NCBI GenBank assembly: GCA_027627225.1
Contig: CM051033.1
Coordinates: 47,332,016 to 47,396,015 of the forward strand
Direction: 5' to 3'
Length of the DNA: 64,000 nucleotides
DNA from: Congeria kusceri
Taxonomy: Eukaryota; Mollusca; Bivalvia; Myida; Dreissenidae
In this document: piece after piece, positions 34,401 through 46,647 of the stretch
Layout: each line of letters starts with the position of its first letter
How positions within the stretch are numbered: position 1 is the first letter of the stretch
The notes under the pieces: generated by a model
Databases searched by the model: none
Seen by the model: the letters and a program-made list of their open reading frames with translations, nothing else
Told to the model about the DNA's origin: nothing
Made by a program: the position numbers and the translations under genes

Positions 34401-36683
34401 TGCCCAAAGACAACAGGAGAATGTATGTGAACATATGAGCACAGCTTTTGTGGGAATGAGAGCTATCTATCTATTCAAATCATTCGTTTTGGATAGCATG
34501 TCATACGTGAGTGTATATACATAGCTTTTATATGTTTTCAGACAATCGCTAAGTTTTTACAAGGCATGTGTTATTAACAAAATGTTCCATTATAGTCCAT
34601 TTATCTCTAATATGAAATATTCGTTATGAAGGTGTTAACTTTTTGATTATTTTTCTAACAAATATATGGCAAAACTTAAAGTATTATATTTCGTTAATCA
34701 TCAATCACAACAATTCAGGTGTTGAAACATGATTTGATTTACCGATTGATATTTCTTTCGACACACAAAAACCTGAAACATATTATGGCAACTGATTTAT
34801 AACAAGTTCTCAAGTCAATTTTGCAAATTAATTCATACGGTAACAGCTTCCATGCGGTGCGCATAATGAAAAATATCAATGTATATCGTTCGTTTTTATT
34901 TTTAAAGTAGGCGGTTACATATTAATAGGAGACAGGACACACGATGTTTTGAATAAAGGAAAGTCAGTAATATCTCTCCTATATTTCACTTAATAAAGAA
35001 TTTATTTACTGGTTCAAATACAGATTAATAACATATAATTGCAAAACTATATGGCATTTTCAACATATTTTAGACACCTAATGCAATTCATAAACTACTG
35101 TGTCGTAATTGAAATGCATTTTTTTTAATGTGCATGCCACTCATCTAAAGTGTCAATGGTGATAAAACATGTTATCGAAACAATATTTATTAATAAGTTT
35201 TATTGTAGGTTATGTGATTAAGTAAATCAAAAATAAGGGTGCCTTAACATTTCCGACAGCGTGTTATGAATGTTTACTTCATTACGTTGTAGTCTTGACA
35301 TAACATACAAAACTGTAGTCAGATTTTCATGTAAATCAAATATCAACTATTTATCGAAACTATACACCATTACATTTATGCTGCTATTAAATAAACATTT
35401 AATTTAAAACGACTGAGTTGTGCTCAGTGTACCTCGGTAATTAAAAACTTCAGCGCATTCAGAGCTTTTATATTCGTTGTATTCAGTATTTTGATAAATT
35501 TCTTGTTGAAAGCTTCATCATTTCTATTCAATTGAATCCAACGTTTTACGTCCCATTTAGCTCTTTGTTTATGATAGGTAAGGAATAAGAAAAGATGCGA
35601 TCGTTCGTTGTGTTGTTTGCTTGTTTGTAACTTTATGTCAAAAGGTAAGCACCGGTTTGCATAAAATTCTGGTCATGATAAGAACGGACCGAAAACAAAT
35701 GATTTGATTAATGTAGTCATCCGAATCGCAGTCTAGACCCATGAATTTTAAATAATGTTTTATTATTTCGAGGGTTTAGAGCAAAAATATATCTCCATTT
35801 TCAGAAAGTTTTCAGGAAATGAAAAAACCTGTCATACCTTTTTAAAATCTGTGTATTTCTAAGAAAACTTCAAAATAACATTAAATAGGGTATGTTTTTT
35901 TACATAGTAATATCAGAACACCAATATAATGTTTTATCAATGAGAGAAAGGCACAAATTGTGTTTGCAGGTACACTTTGTTAAAAAAATAACTTATTGCA
36001 TTAGGGCAAAAGAAAAAACCTACACATACATACATTTTGCTGAAACCATCAACAAAATAAAACAAATATTTCCTCAACAAAAATCACCAAATTTGTTTGT
36101 TCCAACCAAATAATGTTGTCTAGATGTTTCATACAGTTCAAGAACACTGCACTTGGCAATGCGATATTTTGATCCAACAAAACATAGTTAAATAATTGAA
36201 AAGGAAAGAGCAAAGACATGGTATAAAGATATATTTGTGTCCTACAAAACGACCAACATAACTGATACTTGATTTGATCAAACATCAATATTTTCAATAG
36301 TAATCAAGATAAAGATCTAAAAGTTTGTGACGTAACGTAAGATTGACAATACATCCGTATATGACAACATCCCATATTCAGAAAATTTGCTTGATACTAG
36401 GTTTTTACTCTAGTCACTCGATTTGGAGATTGCTACATTATTGTGTATACAACTCATTAGTGCTCAAAATGAAGGAAATGATATCACCGAGTGCATTTCT
36501 AGTTCATGATAAAATTATAACATGTTATTATTCACTCAGACTGCAACAAAAACGAGTGAAACGATATCATTCATACTTGCACTTGAAATACAATAATTTC
36601 CTATAGGGAAATAAAATGCACAAAGATACCTTCCTTTTCAATATATAATTTCCGCACGTGTAACCTTTGCTTAATTTAATCAG
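34401..36683. other. Region upstream of receptor copy B exons
   Basis: Mostly unrecognised AT-rich sequence. A signal-peptide-like frame at 35595 (MRSFVVLFACL, then TAA) ends near a donor at 35644/35645 and could be a damaged leader exon. The frames at 35892-36113 and 36343-36606 have no recognisable domain. Confidence 0.35.
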
Positions 36684-39600
36684 GTTCACAGATTACGTTA
36701 TGCACAGAAGATGGAGGTAAAGACGCATGTGAGAAATGTTCCCCCGGCTGGCATGGAACTTACATCACCTCGTCCATTGATTTGAACCCTGAACAGTGTT
36801 TTCAGTACTCTCCGAAGCACGAGACGTGTGCCTTAGGTTGGTACATGAAAATTGGATAAATATAGTCATAGTGTTAAATTCATAAATGCATTTTGAAAAT
36901 TATATAAATCAATGTTTCCGTTGGTGACAAGGACTTTTACCAATGTTTTTGACGAAATGCTTTAAATTAAACACAATCACATGAAGGTCACAACTCGACA
37001 GCTAAATTTAGCATTATTTTCAACGGCGACATTGTCTCATCTCGATTTTATGTCACTTTGACAACTCGACAGAACTTTTTAGACAATGTATTAATACGCT
37101 AAATTCAAATTACAATGCAGTCCCTTTTTATATAAAATGGCAGAGATAGATATTTACACGTACTTTAAATAAAACGTTGATTAAATTTATTCAACTTATT
37201 CTTTCTTTATTCTGATACTGTTATACTGAATGTCGATTATTTAGTTTTAGGCTAATGTTGAAGGCTGATAATATAGGGTTAATTTGTATGTACCTGCCGT
37301 ATGCAGTCATACAAATTATGGCTGTGCATAGTGTGCAATTTAAAGTCGTTTTGAACAAGTATAAAAGAAACAATTGATGAAGTAGTGCATTTTTAATGAG
37401 ACAATGTAACAAGAAAGACTTGCATTGCCAGACACACTGATTTTTGTTAAAATCCTTTATTGGAAGGTTACAAGCAGCTTCGATAGTTTGTATTGCATAT
37501 CCATTATTGCACTTTTTCAGAAAAAAAAATGCATTATACTTTGTAGATGACAACGCATGGGTAGAGTTCTCAAAGGCGAAACACGGTATGCCATGTCGAT
37601 GTGACAAGGCGAGGTGTTACCATGGGTCACCGGCTGAGTTCGGCTGTCTTTACAAGGAATGTGGGCATGACGCCCAGTTAGATCCATACACTGGAGGTGA
37701 AAATAACAATAATACAGGATAGTTACGCTATTAATTATCTATTTGTTTGGTTGTCGTTGTATAGCAAATGAAGGAGCTAGAATTCTCAAAATGTTGAAAT
37801 GCGTATTAATACCGGTATTTTGGTTGTCGTATAGGGCGAATTAATAGCTGGTATTCCCAAAATGTGGAAATATTCTCGTGGCTGTAGTCGTACAGCGAAT
37901 GCACGATCTGATCTGAAAGTTTTAACATGTTGAGGAACTTATTGGCAAGGTCAATTTACATAATTATGTAAATATGGCAGTAATAAAAATGCTTATGACA
38001 TTTCTGTTTGTAAAATTTTGATAAATGTTTTCAGTTAATAGGAGTTGCTGATACACACGTTCATAGAAAGTCTACTTCATTCTACTGTATGGTTTTGGGA
38101 ACATTAGTTAGTCCGGCAAACAGTGTGTTTTAGTTCTATTCAAGGTAGTTGTTTACTGAAAATAGTAACTTAACGCCTGTACACAGTGTCCCTGAGATGT
38201 GTAATCAATCAAACTTGCAAGTCCGATGTCAAAGTTTACAATAGTTTAGTACAATGGAGAGGCTAGAATGTAAAGACCGCCACTGGCCCAGTAAATCTCG
38301 CAATTCAGAAATGCAAGTGGTCTACACATTATGTTTGTAGTAAGCCCATCCTTTCATTTGCAGAATGCAATCCATGTAGACCATTGAGATACAAGACACA
38401 CGTCTGTGGTTCTTGTTTGGTGAATGAAACTGCTTGGAGGTAGTGTTACATGTTAAATATTTCTAAGACTATATTTTGATTGATATAAGATCGGCGTTGT
38501 TTTTTTTCATTGGCATTTTCCCCGAATTAACCAATCGTTCCACAAATATTGAAACGTCATTTTGGTCATGTGATTTGAACTACTATTCACTGGTATTGTT
38601 ATAGAACTGGATTAAACGTCTATCCTGTACATTGACATACAGTCTTTGTTATTGGGTATTTGTCAAAGAATTGTAAAATCCGATATTGTATGTTCAGAAG
38701 ATAGTTTTGTCAAGCAAATCATTTACTTTTTCAATGTTGTTGTTTTTCAAATCAATATACGTGTGATGTTTACTAACTCAAATCAATAGTAACTAAGTTT
38801 TGCAATGGCCAAATATGACATTGCAAAACGATAACGTTAACATGACGATTTATATTGATTTCATAGATTGTCTGAAGAAAAGAGAACGAAGTCTCTAAAC
38901 GAAAAGACAGACGAAAATGTAATAACAGGTACTGGCATGTCATCTCTTTCTCGGATAATTGGATAATTTTCTCATTTCATCTTTTTACATTAAATAGTTC
39001 TGAATGTGTGTCATTCGCTCTTTCATCGTGACCGTCTGGGTGTATTGTTTATCCGTCCGTTTCTTTCATCAGTCAACCACCAAATACATTACATATTGCA
39101 AATTCATTCATAGTACAACGTGAGTGTTCCATTTTTTTCTTATATTCTAGTGTCAGAAAATGTGAATATACCAGATATCGCTGCCATGACTACATCTGTG
39201 CCCTATAAATCAGAACCATACTACGTCGAAAATGAAGCTGCGATACCTACAAAAATCAACAGATCTATTTAATTTTTAATTATGATGGAGCAGAACTCTC
39301 TATAGTCGCGTATGTGAAATATGTGGTAAACAATTTGAAAGTCTGTTATAGGTTCCTTTAACATGTTTTAACAACACAAGACTTGAATTTGTAGAATGAT
39401 CTCCGCTGCCATGCTTGTGGTACTGGGGAATGCAGTGGTGATAACTTTGCTGATTAGACGCATCTTCCAGACGAATGGCGGAGTGTCTCAAGAAACTCAG
39501 AAATACAACAGCGGGCAATGCATAGAAGGTAACCATGTATATAATGTTTATACACAGTATGACAGAGTAACAAGGTGTTCCTGAAATACTAAAGAATAAT

Positions 39601-39765
39601 AATTCAAGAACTTATCATGAACACATTGTTTTTAACATAAATTTTGTCAGGTTTAACATACAAAGAGCTTAAACAGTTCTTCATCAGGGAAGAGGAATAT
39701 GGCGTAGGATGGATGCGGCTAAATTCACAGCATTAAGCATTTACTTCATTGATGGCATTTCATGT

Positions 39766-40262
39766 GCGCTTTTGTAGGAGACTTGTCTAAAGCATAATTT
39801 GAATATTTTGGATGGGGAATTAAATGCACTTTTGTGGGAGTACGTTTGAAGCATAATTTGCATATTTTGGATGGGACTTTAAATGCACTTTCGTGGGAGT
39901 TCGTTTAAAGCACTGATTTGCATATTTTGGACGGACCTCAAATGCGCTCTCTGGAGTACGTTTAACGCACTTAGTTGCATATTTTGAACGGACCTCAAAT
40001 GCGCTCTCTGGAGTACGTTTGAGGCACTTAGTTGCATATTTTGGATGGGACTTCAAAAGCGCGTCGGAGTCGGCCTTCAAAAGCGCTTCTGAGGGAGACT
40101 TCAAATGCGCTCTCTGCAGTACGTTTGAGGCACTTAGTTGCATATTTTGGATGGGACTTCAAAAGCGCGTCGGAGTTGGACTTCAAAAGCACTTCTGAGG
40201 GAGACTTCAAATGCGCTTCTGTGGGAGTTCGTTTGAAGCACTAATTCTAATTTTGGGCATAT
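39766..40262. repeat. Minisatellite, unit 57-62 bp, about eight copies, in copy B intron 6
   Basis: TTGCATATTTTGGA(T/C)GG recurs near 39861, 39921, 39978, 40034 and 40141. Between occurrences are GGAGTACGTTTGAAGCACT and ACTTCAAATGCGCT. Some units are exactly 57 bp. This leaves a minus-strand frame (39820-40143) with a repeated SAFEVRSKYATKCVKRTPE-like peptide, which I treat as incidental. Confidence 0.85.
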
Positions 40263-40559
40263 ATTGGAGGGGATTTCAAAGGTGTTCCACCTAAGGATGC
40301 TTCCGGGGGGGGGGAGGGGGACATCATTCATGCTTTAAGTGCGCTACAAATGTATTGCTTTTGTGGATGGGCTATGCTAAAAACGTCGACCTTTAAACAA
40401 AATAAAAGGGGGGTGGGGGTTGCTTCAAAAAAAGCAAATCAATAGGTTGCCTTAAAATGATTTTACGCTAGATGTTAATGTTTCATGTGACATGTATTTT
40501 ACCAAGGTTTATGGTGGCATAGAACTGCCTTACGATAACTACCTAAGGTTCGCAAAAAA
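40263..40559. other. Intron sequence with G-rich runs
   Basis: Contains GGGGGGGGGAGGGGG near 40306 and GGGGGGTGGGGG near 40408. Nothing else is recognised. Confidence 0.4.
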
Positions 40560-41460
40560 TTTCGTGTTACCACTTAAGTTTCGTGTTATTTATTTTATAT
40601 CTTAATAGCGTTTGCGATATTTTTTCGACGTAAGATTTGTATTTGCTTAATGAAAAACAGGCCTGAAACTGCCCAGAACTGACATCAAAATTTCAGTCAA
40701 TAAAAACTTATTTAGTATCACAAATATTAACTAGTTAAAATTTGCGTTGTAAGATAGTTATCATGATAATATTTGTGTTAGATAAATGGCAACACGAATT
40801 GGTTTGCGAATACAATTGCGCTACATAAAGATTAAGTGGTTTCGCGAATATCAACGTGTTAAGATTTGCGTTGTAAGATAATTATCGTGATAATATTCGT
40901 GTTAGATAACTGGCAACACGAATTGGTTTGCGAATACATTTGTGATACATGAAAACGAAGTGGTTTCGCAAATATTAACATGTTAAGATTTGCGTTGTAA
41001 GATAATCGTGATAATATTCGTGTTAGATAACTGGCAACGTGAATTGGTTTTGCGAATAGATTTGCGTTACATAGAAATTAAGTGGTAACACGAATATTAT
41101 CTAGTTAAGATTCGCGTTGTCAGAAAATTATCATGATAACAATCGTGTTAGTAAGGTAATGAAGACTTAGCGTCAAATTAAGTGATAACACGAAAATTAT
41201 CTAGTTAAGATTCGCCTTTTCAGATAATTATCATGATAATCGTCGTGTAAGTAAGATAATGCGGTAGACCTCGCGCAAATTTAAGTGGTAACACGAATAT
41301 TATCTAGTTAATATTCGCGTTGTCAGATAATTATCATGATAATATTCGTGTTAGTAAGATAATGAAGACCTAGCGCCGAATTAAGTGGTAACACGAATAT
41401 TATCTCGTTAATATTCGCGTTGTCAGATAATTATTATGATAATATTCGTGTTGGTAAGAT
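40560..41460. repeat. Satellite with two unit lengths (about 123 and 102 bp), in copy B intron 6
   Basis: Units carry GATTTGCGTTGTAAGATAAT or GATTCGCGTTGTCAGATAAT, the palindrome ATTATCATGATAAT, TTCGTGTTAG and AAGTGGTAACACGAATATTA. Landmarks near 40741, 40865, 40987 and 41111 are about 123 bp apart, then 41212, 41314 and 41416 about 102 bp apart. A last unit continues at 42060-42145 after an insertion. Confidence 0.85.
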
Positions 41461-41464
41461 ATGA

Positions 41465-42045
41465 AGGACATTTGTTGATTTCGGTGTAAGATCGTATTTT
41501 ATTTCACGAGTGTTCATGGAAAATGATATTTTCACGAGTGAAAAATTTTAATTTTCTTTGATCACGAGTGAAATAAAATACGATCTTACACCGAAATCAA
41601 CAAATTTTATTTTTATTTTATGCATTTTGACAATAAATAAATAAAATTGCGCGAGATAAGCTTAAACGTCACAAGTAAGTGTCTTCTGACGTCATAAAAA
41701 TGACGTCATAAATGATTCCAAAACTGTCACTCGTTAGTATAGTGGGAAAAAAGTGCCATATTTTGTGAGTCGTTGTCGCTAACTTATAATTTTGCTGAAT
41801 TGTATAATGTGTTTTATGTAAACACATGCATGTACATACTGTACATGTATATAAATTTGCCAAGGGTTGTAAACCACTACTTGTAGATCGATGCTTTTTA
41901 TGAAAAAATACTCCGTTTTGTGTTATATTTTCACTGCAGTGAAAATATAAAATCTTATATTTTCACTGCTCGAACAGTGAAAATATATAATTTATGCCAT
42001 CAATAAAATTCGATATTTCACTGAAAAGCATATAATAAAATGAAG
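41465..42045. mobile_element. Insertion of about 580 bp in the satellite, with perfect 37-bp inverted repeat
   Basis: Satellite units on both sides (to 41460 and from about 42047, GAAGACCTAGCGCC) are interrupted here. 41470-41506 and 41569-41605 are perfect reverse complements (left arm starts ATTTGTTGATTTCGGTGTAA). The 62-bp loop repeats TCACGAGTGAAAA. A second small hairpin (GCAGTGAAAATATAA / TATATTTTCACTGC) lies near 41937-41970. No protein is encoded. Confidence 0.6.
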
Positions 42046-42150
42046 ACCTAGCGCCTAATTAAGTGGTAACACGAATATTATTAAGTTAAGATTCCCGTTG
42101 TCAGATATTTATCATGATAATAATCGTGATAGTAAGATAATGAAGACCTT
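42046..42150. repeat. Displaced last unit of the 102-bp satellite
   Basis: AAGTGGTAACACGAATATTA, the CGTTGTCAGATA and TTATCATGATAATAATCGTG words and GATAATGAAGACCT follow the same order as the units ending at 41460. This shows the array was split. Confidence 0.8.
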
Positions 42151-42300
42151 GCAGCCCGCACAGGCTGATCCAGGACGGCAATTTCCGCCTGCAGTGGATT
42201 TATGGTTAAAATACCATAAAAGCGGAAAGTGCCGTCACGGGTGCCGGGACGAAACTTTACGCACATGCATTAAGACCGGTTTTCTCACGACGCCCCTTAT
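42151..42300. repeat. Dispersed hairpin-like repeat (GCAGCCCGCACAGGCTGATC family)
   Basis: The words GCACAGGCTGATCCAGGACG, TTTCCGCCT, AAATACCATAAAAGCGGAAA, GTGCCGTC and TTTACGCACATGCATTAAG match, from memory, a very abundant bivalve repeat. TTTCCGC...GCGGAAA gives it an internal inverted repeat. Confidence 0.6.
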
Positions 42301-42789
42301 ATTTATTTCATGTCTCTTTCGTTACCCACTAACACGAAACCGTTGTATATAACATAAATAAACGTCGAAATCGACAAAAACTATATCTATTATCAAATTC
42401 AAACATAGACTCGTTTACCCTACATCAAAGGATACATTCGGTTTTGAATGAGAAAATAAGAATTGCGCATGCGTCATCAATCGATCTGACTCGTCAGGAC
42501 GCTGTATATACATGTATATAATAGTTCGCTTCGCAGCGAAGTATTTTTTAAGCTTTAAGTGTATCTCTTAATGCGCATTTTGAACATACGTTACTCTCAA
42601 GATTTATAATAATATTATTTTTAAAATATACTGACATCATAGGAATCAGTGTATGTCAATGATAATATCAGGTTGCACTTGTCAGTCCGCCGCTTTTCTG
42701 TGCAGCATCAGATGCGTTTGTGATTGCCAACACAGTTCTATTTTTTAAACGGACTTATTTACAGAATTACGTATTTTAGAAAAATAATA

Positions 42790-43660
42790 TCCAAACAGTT
42801 TCTAAAAGATCCCTATGTCCAAGGTCAAGGTCACACATAGAGGTCAAAGTTCAAAATTGGCACTTTACTTGTATATGCTTATAACATGCCATGGATTTTA
42901 AAACTACCTGGCACAAATGTTAGCCTCAATGAGACAGCATAAAATGCACATGAACCAGGTCAGCAGCTCAATGGTCAGGGTTACACTTAGAGGTCAAAGG
43001 TCAAAATCAGCTTTTTGCTTGTCCGGACTATGACTTGGCCATGGAATGAAGGATTTTGACATAACTTGCACAAATCTTTGCTTTAATGAGTCTGCATCTA
43101 ACGCACATGAACCAGAACTATAGGTCAAACATCAAGGTTATACATAACATCAAAAGTCGATATTGGCTTTAAGTATAATAATGAGTTCGATTTGTCCTTT
43201 TAACGAGATTTCTGTTGGCAACATGTCGAGCCCGTTGTCAAGAAAGCAACTTTATATTGTAATCATTTTAACGTCACTTTTGAATCAAGCTGTATAAAAC
43301 CTATATTATACATGTGTGTGTGACCTTTACCTTTGAGTAAGGAACACTTATCTTGCACGCAACATGGTGTCGCCATTTGGTGAACATTTGTGAAAACAAT
43401 TTAAAACTACAAACCACAAATAAAGAACGGCTTGTCTGGACAAGCGGGATCATGCTTGGACCTCTAAGTGCGACCTTGACCTTTATGTTAGGGACACAGG
43501 TCTTGCGTGCGACATGCCGTCTCCACATGGCGAACATGTGTGACAAGTTATTTTAAAATTCCCTAATAAATGATGACATAACAGTCCGGACAAGATCGGA
43601 CGGACGGACGAACGCATGCACGACGCATTCATTCATATACACCGAACAGTCAGCCCACAT
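42790..43660. repeat. Bivalve-type dispersed repeats (AGGTCAAGGTCACAC and GGACGGACGGACG families)
   Basis: Two diverged units with GGTCA(A/G)GGTCACAC or GGTTACACTTAGAGGTCAAA, CATGGATTTTAAAACTACCT and GCACATGAACCAG occupy 42815-43140. 43240-43640 has two related blocks with GCAACATG(G/C)(T/C)GTC, GACCTTTA and AACATTTGTG. It ends in CCGGACAAGATCGGACGGACGG. The frames at 43301-43556 lie in it. Confidence 0.65.
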
Positions 43661-44259
43661 ATTTCTCTTGGTTTTGTTTTCTTAGCTTGTCTCAATAACA
43701 GTCTTTTTACGTAATAGCGTTTTTGTTATTTATCAATCAACGGATTATTCAAAGGAAATTATACGAGTGTTCATTTTGACGTGTAGCTTATCAATCGCAA
43801 TGGCTTATTAACTATCGTAGATTTAGTTTATAAGATGTACTACAAAAATGTTGACATTAACTAAAAATGTATTTTGTCGTTTAATTGTGGTGTGTCCGTT
43901 TTAAATATAGTTTTCTCTCTTAAAATATAATGCAAGCACCTGACTAAACTTTTTTAGCAATTTTGCACCATTTGCTAGTTGGAATGGTCTTTTTTGCTAC
44001 TGATTTATTCGGCGCTGATATCATTCTAACTGTCTGTTTATGTTTAATCATATTGTTGTGTAATAGTTATATATCGCTTAGTAATAATAAGAAAAAAATT
44101 GTGTTAGAATTGTACATCGCTGGGTTATAGTTATATGTTGGTCGGTTATAATAATATCTTGTTAGGTTATAATAATACATGTGTTGGTTTGTTATAATTT
44201 ATTGTTTTTCAAATAATTCCACGTGGTTTTGTTTGTCGTGAAATGGTATTTGTAACTCT

Positions 44260-45230
44260 ATCGACACCCTATATGGGACCCAGTTGGGTTTTGCAAATTC
44301 GGTTTGCATGGGTCCCATGTGTATTTCGTTTATAAATATCCTGACAGATATGGGGCCCATACGGGCTTTCTAGTTAGGAACCATATGGTCTCTGTTGATG
44401 AGGTCCCATATATGGGCTTGGTATTGGTGACCCATCGAGGCCCATACGGGCGTTCTTGCTGGGACCCATATGAGCTTGCATTTGGGGGGGGGGATAATGG
44501 GCTTTCTTGATGGGACTCATATGGGTTTGCTGTTGTTGACTCATATGGGCTTTCTTGCTGGAACCCATATGGGCATAGGACCCACCAGTGACAGATATGG
44601 GCACGGCAATGTATTGGGGTCCCACATAGGACCCATGTGGTTTATAAGCCAGGTATAACCCATATCGGGCCCACATGGACTGGCTTGCAGGGACCCGTAT
44701 GCGCTTACTTGCTGGGGACTCATATGGGCTTTCTTGGTGGGACCAATATAGGCTTACTTAATGGGCACCCATTTTGGATTTTTTGCTGGGAGCTGGGCTT
44801 TCTGTTATGGGTTCTCTCATATGGGCTTTTTGTTGTTGACCCATATGGGCTTGCTTGTTGGGGACCCATATGGACTTTCGTGCTGGGACCAATATAGGCT
44901 TACTTGATAGGCTCCAATTTTGGCTTTCTTGTTGGGAGCCCTTTGGGCCTGGTTGCCTGGGACTCAACTGGGTCTGATATGGGCAAGACAACGCATATGG
45001 CCCGACATGGGGCACATGCGGTATATCAGCCCAGATAAAGCCCATATTGGGTCACATGGGACGGCTTACTGGGACGCATATGGGCATACTTGCTGGGAAC
45101 CCATTTGAGTTTGCTTGCTTGGTCCAATATGGGACGAAAAATATTATATGGGTTCCACATGGGGCCCAAAAGGTACATTTTCCAAAGAATAGCCCATATT
45201 GGGTCCATATGGGCTTGCTTGATGGGTTTG
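44260..45230. repeat. CCCATATGGG-type satellite, array 3 (in duplication copy 1)
   Basis: Blocks of about 38-42 bp such as TTGCTGGGACCCATATGGGC, TTTCTTGCTGG and GACCAATATAGGCTTACTT are repeated with variation. A G10 run near 44485 is longer in copy 2. Frames on both strands (GTHMGLL- or SHMGPMW-like) are repeat translations. Confidence 0.85.
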
Positions 45231-46647
45231 TACTTGTTTATTTGTATATTTTGTTTTACTTCCTTCTCCAACTGGACCATTTTCCGAAATCGTCCGAGAA
45301 ACTTAAAAATAAAACATCTTATGCCTAATGTAACATTTCAAAAGGGAAAGATCAAGAGCAAAATAGCATAGTGCTGGAGGTACCTTGCATCTTTTGGTTC
45401 CACCCTCTGCCCCTCTGGACTGGTCAAAACACACATGTTGAATATCTTTTAAAAGGTAACATATTTTGCAAATAGTTAAGGCAGTTGAATATATTTTGTT
45501 TGAAATATTAAACAGTTATAAGTATACTTACCGCACATATCGTATCATCTGGTGAAACACGCGATATTTACAAAACACTTAGAGGTCAGTCGAAAATTCG
45601 TTTAAGATGAAACAGTGTTTTGTCGATTAATAAAGGTTAATTAGGGCAATTCGTATGTCGACTATGATGTTTGATTCCTCGATCAAATGTATATTAACGT
45701 TGAATCTGTTTACATACTCGAATAATCCAAACAATGCTGAACTTGCCGAATCGGAAAAAGTTTCCTCGATAGTATGTTTCCTTACTTGTTGGTCGAATAT
45801 CTACAACATTCTGTACATAAGTTCTACTTCATAATTATGAGCATTGTCCTACACAATAAACATATATTCATATGTTCGAGTAACTAATTACATCTATAAT
45901 TTTTTCTTCCATTCAATACTACGAATATTGTACATAGACAAGAACATGTGCATGCACTAGTTTTTCTATTAGTTCAACTATTTATGACATTTTATTGTTT
46001 TATCTGTTTCATAGATATTTATTTAAATGATGATTCTGTTTTTACGCAGTGACAAAGATTGCTTTTTAGACTAACAACATTATTATGGGAAGACTTGGCC
46101 CATGATATGTTGTAAACTTATGGAAAATCTGTATTAAATATACAAATTTGGCGATCCATACGTAGATACTTGTAGATAACGATGAGCTAACACATAGTTT
46201 AATTTCTGTTGCTACGAAAACGTAGACGGGCCTTCAATTGGTGATATGTTCTTCCCTAAGTCGACTTCTTTTTATTCACTTCGATCAATTATTTTAACAA
46301 ACGTCAATTAACTTGATTTACAATCATGAGAACTTTTTAGACATTGCACTACTACTTTTCTTGATAAGCTGGATATTTTTGTAAATATGTATCTTTTCGC
46401 CTAATGATACACAGGTATATCGTTTAAAATCTATTAGAAATCTATTAGAATCCTTTATTGATTAACCGAAGAGCTTTCATATTTATGTTTAATGTTTAAA
46501 AAACACCTTGGTAACGTAAAATAGTATTCTAATGGTATATAAGGAGGCGTATGATTTGGTATTTCAGTAGCGTGTGCCAGTGGATCTAGTTGGGCACGCG
46601 ACAGTATAAGTTAATTATATTTGAAGAAATTAATAGTTTTAAATATT
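45231..46647. other. Non-coding part of duplication copy 1
   Basis: AT-rich sequence repeated at 53151-54570 with few differences. No exon, RNA or transposon protein was recognised. A short tandem AAATCTATTAG doublet is at about 46428-46450. Confidence 0.4.

Larger units (their letters stand above)
36684..42748 (+). pseudogene. Cysteine-rich single-pass membrane receptor, copy B (intact ectodomain exons, broken 3' part)
   Basis: Exons by splice borders: 36684-36836, 37547-37696, 38364-38439, 38867-38928, 39151-39309, 39395-39528 and 42672-42748. Phases chain correctly through the first four. Exons 1-3 give 14 cysteines: CTEDGGKDACEKCSPGWHGT, EQCFQYSPKHETCAL, KHGMPCRCDKARCYHG, FGCLYKECGH, ECNPCRPLRYKTHVCGSC. 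Exon 4 is a charged linker (EEKRTKSLNEKTDENV). Exon 5 matches the copy A stalk but has TAA at 39270-39272 and is out of phase with exon 6. Exon 6 is the membrane helix (AAMLVVLGNAVVITLLIRR). Exon 7 has one extra base relative to copy A near its start, changing the tail to a cysteine-rich one ending at TAA 42746-42748. If exon 5 is read to its stop, the product would be a secreted or truncated ectodomain. A TNF-receptor-like fold is only a suggestion. Confidence 0.65.

Noticed and set aside
44304..45371. Frames encoding repeated GTHMGLL or SSKKAHM peptides (and copies at 52224-53294)
   Set aside because: They are in satellite DNA; duplicate identity follows from the segmental duplication.
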